Shown piece after piece: positions 59,201 through 64,000 of a stretch of DNA of 64,000 bases (the stretch's first letter is position 1; each line of letters starts with the position of its first letter). A program made the translations under genes and the position numbers. The stretch spans positions 2,418,001-2,482,000 of the forward strand of contig JAPXFQ010000385.1 of assembly GCA_028564705.1 (NCBI GenBank), given 5' to 3'. This DNA is from Apricaphanius iberus (taxonomy: Eukaryota > Chordata > Actinopteri > Cyprinodontiformes > Aphaniidae). The notes beneath the pieces are model-generated. The model ran no database searches. It had not been told where the DNA came from and saw only the letters and a list, made by a program, of their open reading frames with translations.

Positions 59201-60066
59201 TGGGGCTGCACGATTCTGTCCAAAAAAATAATCACGATTATTTGGATCAATATTGTAATCACGATTATTAATCACGATCATTCATCCAGTCCTGTAAAAT
59301 ATCTATTTTTATTGCACCAATTATAAACTTTTAGAATTTTTTGGTGAAAAATAAAACTTTAGATTAGATGATTAATAATGAAAAAAAACAAAAAAAACTC
59401 CATTTTATATATATATATATATATGCTATATAATTATATATATATATATATATATATTTAAAAGTAAACGCTAAATATGTTATTGCAGAGTGCAATCTCA
59501 AGTGCAATTTATGGGAAACAATTACAGCTTATACAGGCCTTTGACATTCCCTGCATCCAAATCCTTAGTATTTACTATATGCTTCACGTACATTTACCTG
59601 CCAAAACTGCGGCGGTGTCAATGGTTAACAGTTCGTCTGTAGCCATTTTTAGCTAGGTCCTTCTTCTTCTATGATTTCAGGGCGTCCGTTGCATTGTGGG
59701 ATAGCGTAGCATCCACCGGCTGCTTACTGTGGCGGTAATACACTTTCGGGAACTTTCTGCTTACTAGTCAGCTCCATAATGGAGATTTGGATCTACTACA
59801 TCGCTCAAATACTCCTTTTCACCTGTGCAGCCATTATGGGTGCTGAGTGTCGTGTGAGTGGTGTTTATTCGGTCAGCTTAATGAAGCGTTAGCCGTGAGT
59901 TTGCCCCCCTGGTGGTTGGCAGACTATTGGTTGAGGCAGTGTATAATGAAGAGGCACACAGTGAAGCTTGCATTTTGAATGTAAATATCGTTCACGATCA
60001 GGTTCATTTAATTGTGGCCACCAAAATCGTGATCACGATCAAAATCCGATTAATTGTGCAGCCCTA
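59201..60066. mobile_element. hAT-type non-autonomous element inside the L2 3' UTR
   Basis: Ends tggggctgcac and gtgcagcccta are inverted repeats (10 of 11), flanked by a perfect 8-bp duplication atttgcat (59193-59200, 60067-60074). Sub-terminal repeats: aatcacgattatt (59229-59241, 59258-59270) at one side and aaaatcgtgatcacgatca (60023-60041) at the other. An internal (TA)n tract lies at 59407-59456. 866 bp, no transposase. Removing it restores the L2 3' UTR. Confidence 0.95.
59407..59457. repeat. Imperfect (TA)n tract
   Basis: Two ta runs around gctatataatt, inside the hAT element. Confidence 0.9.
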
Positions 60067-61460
60067 ATTTGCATTGATGATTTTATTTTTGAAGGGGGGG
60101 GTTGTTGGGTTATTTTAAATCTGTAAAGCACTTTGAGTAACTTTCTTTGTTTGAAAAGCGCTTTATAAATAAAGTTTGATTTGATTTGATTCAGACTCAA
60201 AAGTGAAACAGACGAAGTCCGGAAAATTTCTGTTTTCCATTGGCCTGTCTGAAGGGGCCTTAGGAAACCTATTTCTCAGTCTGAAAAAAGAAGAAAACCA
60301 TGAAGCTTGTGTTTTGTATTGTTTTTCAGTTTTAGATAACAGTAATGCACATATTAATGTTCATTTTTTGCAGCGTCTACAGTGATAAAACACTATTTTC
60401 GAATTTCCTTTTGAAAAGTGCAACACAGTTTTTTCCAGGATGTGTCTGTACAGATTGTTGTTATTGCTAAGATTTCTTTGATCGAAACTTTGTATATCCT
60501 CATATAAACACACTTAAGCAAAACTAGCCACTGCTTGCTGCTATTGAGAGTTGCTCAGACTCTAATCCTCCTAGCAGTTCACCAGATTAAAGGCATTGAG
60601 TTACACTCACTCGCACTCTGAGGTGATGAGTGAAGAAGTGTAACTGTGGCCTGCAAAATCCAAGCAGACAGATCTCCCCATCTGTCAAAACGATGTATCA
60701 GCGCAGTATAGAAACCCTGACACACCCACTTGTGTCTTTTGGCAAACACCGTCCCATGAGGGGATTTGGTTGAATCTAAAAACAAAATACTTACAGGAAT
60801 CCGTGTACATTTAGAGCGATCACAGTGGGTCATTCCTCTTGATTAATGAAAGGAGAGATTACAGGCAGCATATTTTGATTTGTTCACTCTTCAAATACTG
60901 AAGTTACACAAAGGTGGACGGATGTGCTGATTAATGCTTGGATCTTTCACAAAAAGCCGAACAAGTGAAAGGAGTACTTAACATGCTCCTTTTGCTTTGT
61001 ATGCCTAAACCCTCCTTGACATTTTTTTAACTATCTTTCAGGGTTAATAATGTCGGAAAATCAGGCTACGTGAGCCAAAAGAACCAAGTGTACATTGGAA
61101 GCTCCGTTTCAAAGTTCCTCCTTTGGTCTACAAAATGTTAGTCAGCTTTTAAGACTCTTGAGAAAAGGTGAAGAAAGACCGGCATAAGAGATGGAGCAGC
61201 AAACATACAGCACTGAGGGTCTGTTTTTATTGCATAGCTCACACCACACCCTTGATGCTTTCCATCATGCTTTTGTTTCCTTTTTAGGAACTGCTTGTTT
61301 TAACTAGATGGTTGTATTTGAAATTCAAATGGAAATCTTTGATGTGTTGAATGAAAATTTAAGTCAGTGTCAACTTACATTGTGCTGCTTTGTTAGGCTA
61401 AGATGGTCCACTAAATAGCAGTGTAAGACGAAATGAAACTATTTGTAAAAAAAATAGGTA

Positions 61461-61474
61461 GTTGCTATGGCAAC
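61461..61474. promoter_or_regulatory. RFX-type X-box-like motif
   Basis: gttgctatggcaac differs from the ideal palindromic X-box gttgccatggcaac at one base. RFX factors bind such sites in cilia-gene promoters and in enhancers. Here it lies deep in eif2b3 intron 3 with no promoter nearby, so function is unproven. Confidence 0.35.
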
Positions 61475-61689
61475 ACTAGCAAACACTTTTATTTGAAAGG
61501 AAGAGAAACAAAGTGCCAGACGTTGTCTTTATTGATGTTCACATATTCATCCCATTACAAACACCAGCTTTAAGTGTGATTAACCAACATTAAATATTTA
61601 AATATTGTGAAGGGTGAAGTGATTTTCCAAACTTTTGAGAAGGAAAATCAAGAAATTTGTCTTGTGCAATAATTTGTAGCCCCCTTAAT

Positions 61690-62050
61690 AGATAGTTTGT
61701 AGAACTGCTTTTGCTGCTGTTACAGCAACAGATCTTCTATGGTTTGGCTCCATCAGCTTTCTGGAGGTAGTGACTGATTTGTTTATACATTTTTCCTTTC
61801 TAGTAGCTCAGCCTCGTTAAGATTGGCAGGGTGAGAATCTGTGAGCAATGATTTTCAGTTATATTTAGGTCTGGGCCTTTCTAACACACGGATGTGCTCG
61901 GATCTAAACCGTTTCATTCAGACTCTAGCTGTATGTTTAGAGTTGATTCTTATTGTAAAAGAAACCTCCAACCTTTTTCCATGAATAATGCCCCTAAGGC
62001 ATTTTCTTCCAGGATTACTCTTTATTTAGCACCATCTGCCTTATAAATAA
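61690..62050 (-). mobile_element. Possible DNA-transposon relic
   Basis: The wording gcaacagatcttctatggtt (61725), gaatctgtgagcaatgattt (61834) and cattttcttccaggattact (61999) with agcaccatctgcc resembles the reverse strand of a worn Tc1-like gene common in teleosts. No protein block could be confirmed. Confidence 0.3.
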
Positions 62051-62899
62051 ACTCTGAACAGCTTAACTTTCCCTGCTGAAGAAAAGTGTGTTAACATCAT
62101 AATTCTCCTTTTTTTTAAAGTTGGGCTGACAAACATCGTCAGGGAGTTAATTAGGCCAAAAAGCTGCATCATTTTAAACCATATATATATGAGAGAGAGA
62201 GATAAAGTGAGAATATTTCAAGAATAATAAAGAATATTTGGATCAAATGTTCAAATGATCCAAAAATTTATTTCTTGTACAACGAGAAATCTTTTTACAT
62301 TACAGTAAAAAAAAAAAAAAAAGTTTTCTGTGGTAGGTCAAGATTGTGTACATAGTTCTGAGTTGAAGTCACCCAGCACTTGGATAAGTATGCGTCTGTG
62401 TGTGATTTTGTAAGCACCAGTGTGTGTGGTCCTGACCTGTCCACTGATCCTGGCTGTGGAAAGGCCAAAGTGCCTCTGCCTCTCCAGCTGACTCCACTCT
62501 GCTGTCGCCTCAGAGTGTGTGGCCTCTGTGTAAGCACGCTATTGTCCATTGGTGTGTAAATGCATGTGCATGCATGTGCACATGCTTTTGTGCTATGTTT
62601 CTGACCATGTGTGCAAGCTTGTCAGTGTGTGATAGAGAGACAGAGCAGAGTTGAAAGATCCAAGTCTGTAGATCTTTCACAGACACCTCCGGGTTTAGTC
62701 AGGCCGCTTCCTGTCGCCAGGTCCAGATCAAGGTTATGATTGAAGTTAATCTTGGTTAACTTGATGACCCTTAATCCTGCTGATACTGTTGTTACTTAGA
62801 TACACATAAAGAACTGCTCCAAACTCTTTATCATTCAGCTGAAATCCGCACCACATGCCCATTTATAGATCTGCAGCAGGCTTGAAAATCATCATGGGG

Positions 62900-63250
62900 C
62901 GAGCGCTGCTTTGGGGTCGCTGACTGTGGAATGCTTTACCTGAGCATCTTTGCAAAATCACAGATGTTGCCCGCTTCAAAAGTGAGCTAATAACTCATCT
63001 TTTCAGTGTAGCATTTGGCACTTAAGGCTTTTTATCCCTCACTCTTAATGTTCATTGATTTATATAATTTTAGTATTGTTTTATTCTTTCTGCCTTATTT
63101 AGATATTCTCGTTTTGCTTGTTTTTTTTTTTAGCTTATTAACTCTCTTGTATTTCATGTTTATTTCTCTTAACACTGTGAAGCACTTTGATTCAGCTGAT
63201 GGTTGTTGGTGAAGTGCTATACAAATATAGGTTGATATATTGATTGATAA
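62900..63250 (+). mobile_element. LINE (L2-like) 3' end
   Basis: The coding remains at about 62924-63023 translate to LWNALPEHLCKITDVARFKS, then ELITHLFSVAF, the C-terminal block of L2-like proteins (LWN-x-LP ... FKS-x-L-x-THLFS-x-AF). The 3' tail gaagcactttgattcagctg (63179) and aagtgctatacaaatataggttg ends in the short repeat attgattgat (63239-63248). Confidence 0.7.
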
Positions 63251-64000
63251 AGGATTACACAAAAGTAATAACACTGAACTTATGAAAAACGGCAATTAAG
63301 ATAAACTTACAACTAACTTGGCTGACCACTGATTAGTTAAAAACTTGTAATCATTTATTTTAGAGCTCTCATTACAGGTTGCTAACTAAAGGTTCACTAA
63401 AAATGGACCTCTCCATTAAAAAAAAAAAAGTAAATTGGCAAGCATTTACCACTAATAAAGCATTTCCTTATAATGAGGATCTGGAATTCAGCAAATGGCT
63501 TTGGATTAGTTCATCATTGTTGGGTCCCTGTGAATCACTGGGAAGAGTTGTCATCTTGGAATCAATGTCTTGTAGCTTCCTCTGGCCAAGGCAAAGGCTT
63601 ATCTGCAAGTTGCCTACCGATCTGCTAATCAATTTATGAATGTGTGAGATAGGGTGAATGTGGCGCTAATTTAAAATGTAATTGATAGGTATGACTAGAA
63701 AAGTGCTATATCAAAATAAACCTAATTTAGTGTTGGGTTTTTTTTCCTTTTTTAGATCTATGTTGTGCACTTTCTTCTCTCAAGCTATGTTTTCTGTAAC
63801 AAACAGAGCAACCATGTCTCCGTTGTTAAGGACTCTGGTGCTAATGGTGGGATTAGTTAGCATGCTGACAGCCTTAATCGTTGGAGAGACAAATGGATAA
63901 CACCGATGCACAAATGCAAACAGGCCAACATACATACTATCTGCTGATGGGGGAAGATTAGAGCGTTGATTTGGAATTCACAAGCTGTATATTTAGATTT

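Larger units (their letters stand above)
57545..60190 (+). mobile_element. L2-type LINE, 5' truncated, 3' UTR split by an hAT element
   Basis: Contains the reverse-transcriptase frame 57599-58720, a 3' UTR with ggtcggctgtggctgcctgg and ctgctgctgatgcagatgg, and the conserved tail taaagcactttgag (60123) ... gctttataaataaagttt followed by gatttgatttgatt (60190). The endonuclease half is absent; the left limit near 57545 is approximate (sequence at 57567-57598 still resembles the family but has stops). Fragments of the same family are at 5255-8395 and 27063-28507. It lies in eif2b3 intron 3, in the sense orientation. Confidence 0.9.
54565..64000 (+). other. eif2b3: eif2b3 intron 3, continuing past the window
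   Basis: No further eIF2B gamma exon was recognised up to the window end, so the intron is at least 9.4 kb. It holds a MITE copy (55872-56832), an L2 LINE with an hAT element (57545-60190), an unclassed DNA-element scrap (about 61690-62050) and a LINE tail (62900-63250). Stretches 54565-55871, 56833-57544, 60191-61689 and 63251-64000 show nothing else supportable; a C/A run lies at 56946-56970. Confidence 0.75.

Noticed and set aside
63682..63900. 72-codon frame with a hydrophobic C-terminal stretch after a tttttag-like acceptor
   Set aside because: Does not resemble the next part of eIF2B gamma, and no donor follows in frame. Likely chance.

Overview
This window reads as nuclear DNA of a teleost fish. 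It is AT-rich and intron-bearing. It is packed with L2-type LINE fragments, Tc1-like transposons, hAT and PIF/Harbinger elements, tRNA-derived SINE tails and simple repeats of the kinds typical of teleosts. The genus cannot be fixed from the sequence. No operon, CRISPR array, origin or other prokaryotic structure was seen.

Only one host gene is recognised: the 5' part of eif2b3 (gamma subunit of translation initiation factor eIF2B) on the + strand. A probable non-coding first exon ends at 49862. Exon 2 carries the start codon (51884-52031) and exon 3 is at 54407-54564; together they encode 102 residues. The remaining exons lie beyond 64000, so the third intron is at least 9.4 kb. It holds a large L2 LINE with an hAT element inside it, a second copy of a MITE seen near 5.6 kb, and a further LINE tail.

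The first ~49.5 kb holds no recognisable host coding sequence. By region: a Tc1 relic (3.6-4.5 kb); an LTR-like fragment (4.8-5.1 kb); an L2 LINE interrupted by a MITE and by a second LINE (5.2-8.4 kb); Harbinger-type MITEs with TAA/TTA target sites (8.9, 12.4, 17.3 and 25.9 kb), one of them inside a 28S rRNA-derived pseudogene; a Tc1 fragment joined to a broken, intron-containing hAT transposase gene (21.6-23.4 kb); a non-autonomous hAT element (23.9-25.2 kb); SINE and L2 remains (26.7-28.5 kb); an hAT MITE inside a Tc1 relic (29.1-29.9 kb); LINE remains (32.4, 33.9 and 36.0 kb); Tc1 relics (39.6 and 47.4 kb); and a Tc1 element with 213-bp terminal repeats that carries a 1.6-kb hAT element between intact target duplications (41.8-44.5 kb).

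The transposon genes all show loss of function: stops, frameshifts, deleted catalytic parts or 5' truncation. The strongest observations are nested insertions whose target-site duplications can be read directly and which give relative ages. No new functional system was found. Family assignments rest on motif recognition and remembered consensus features, not on a database search.
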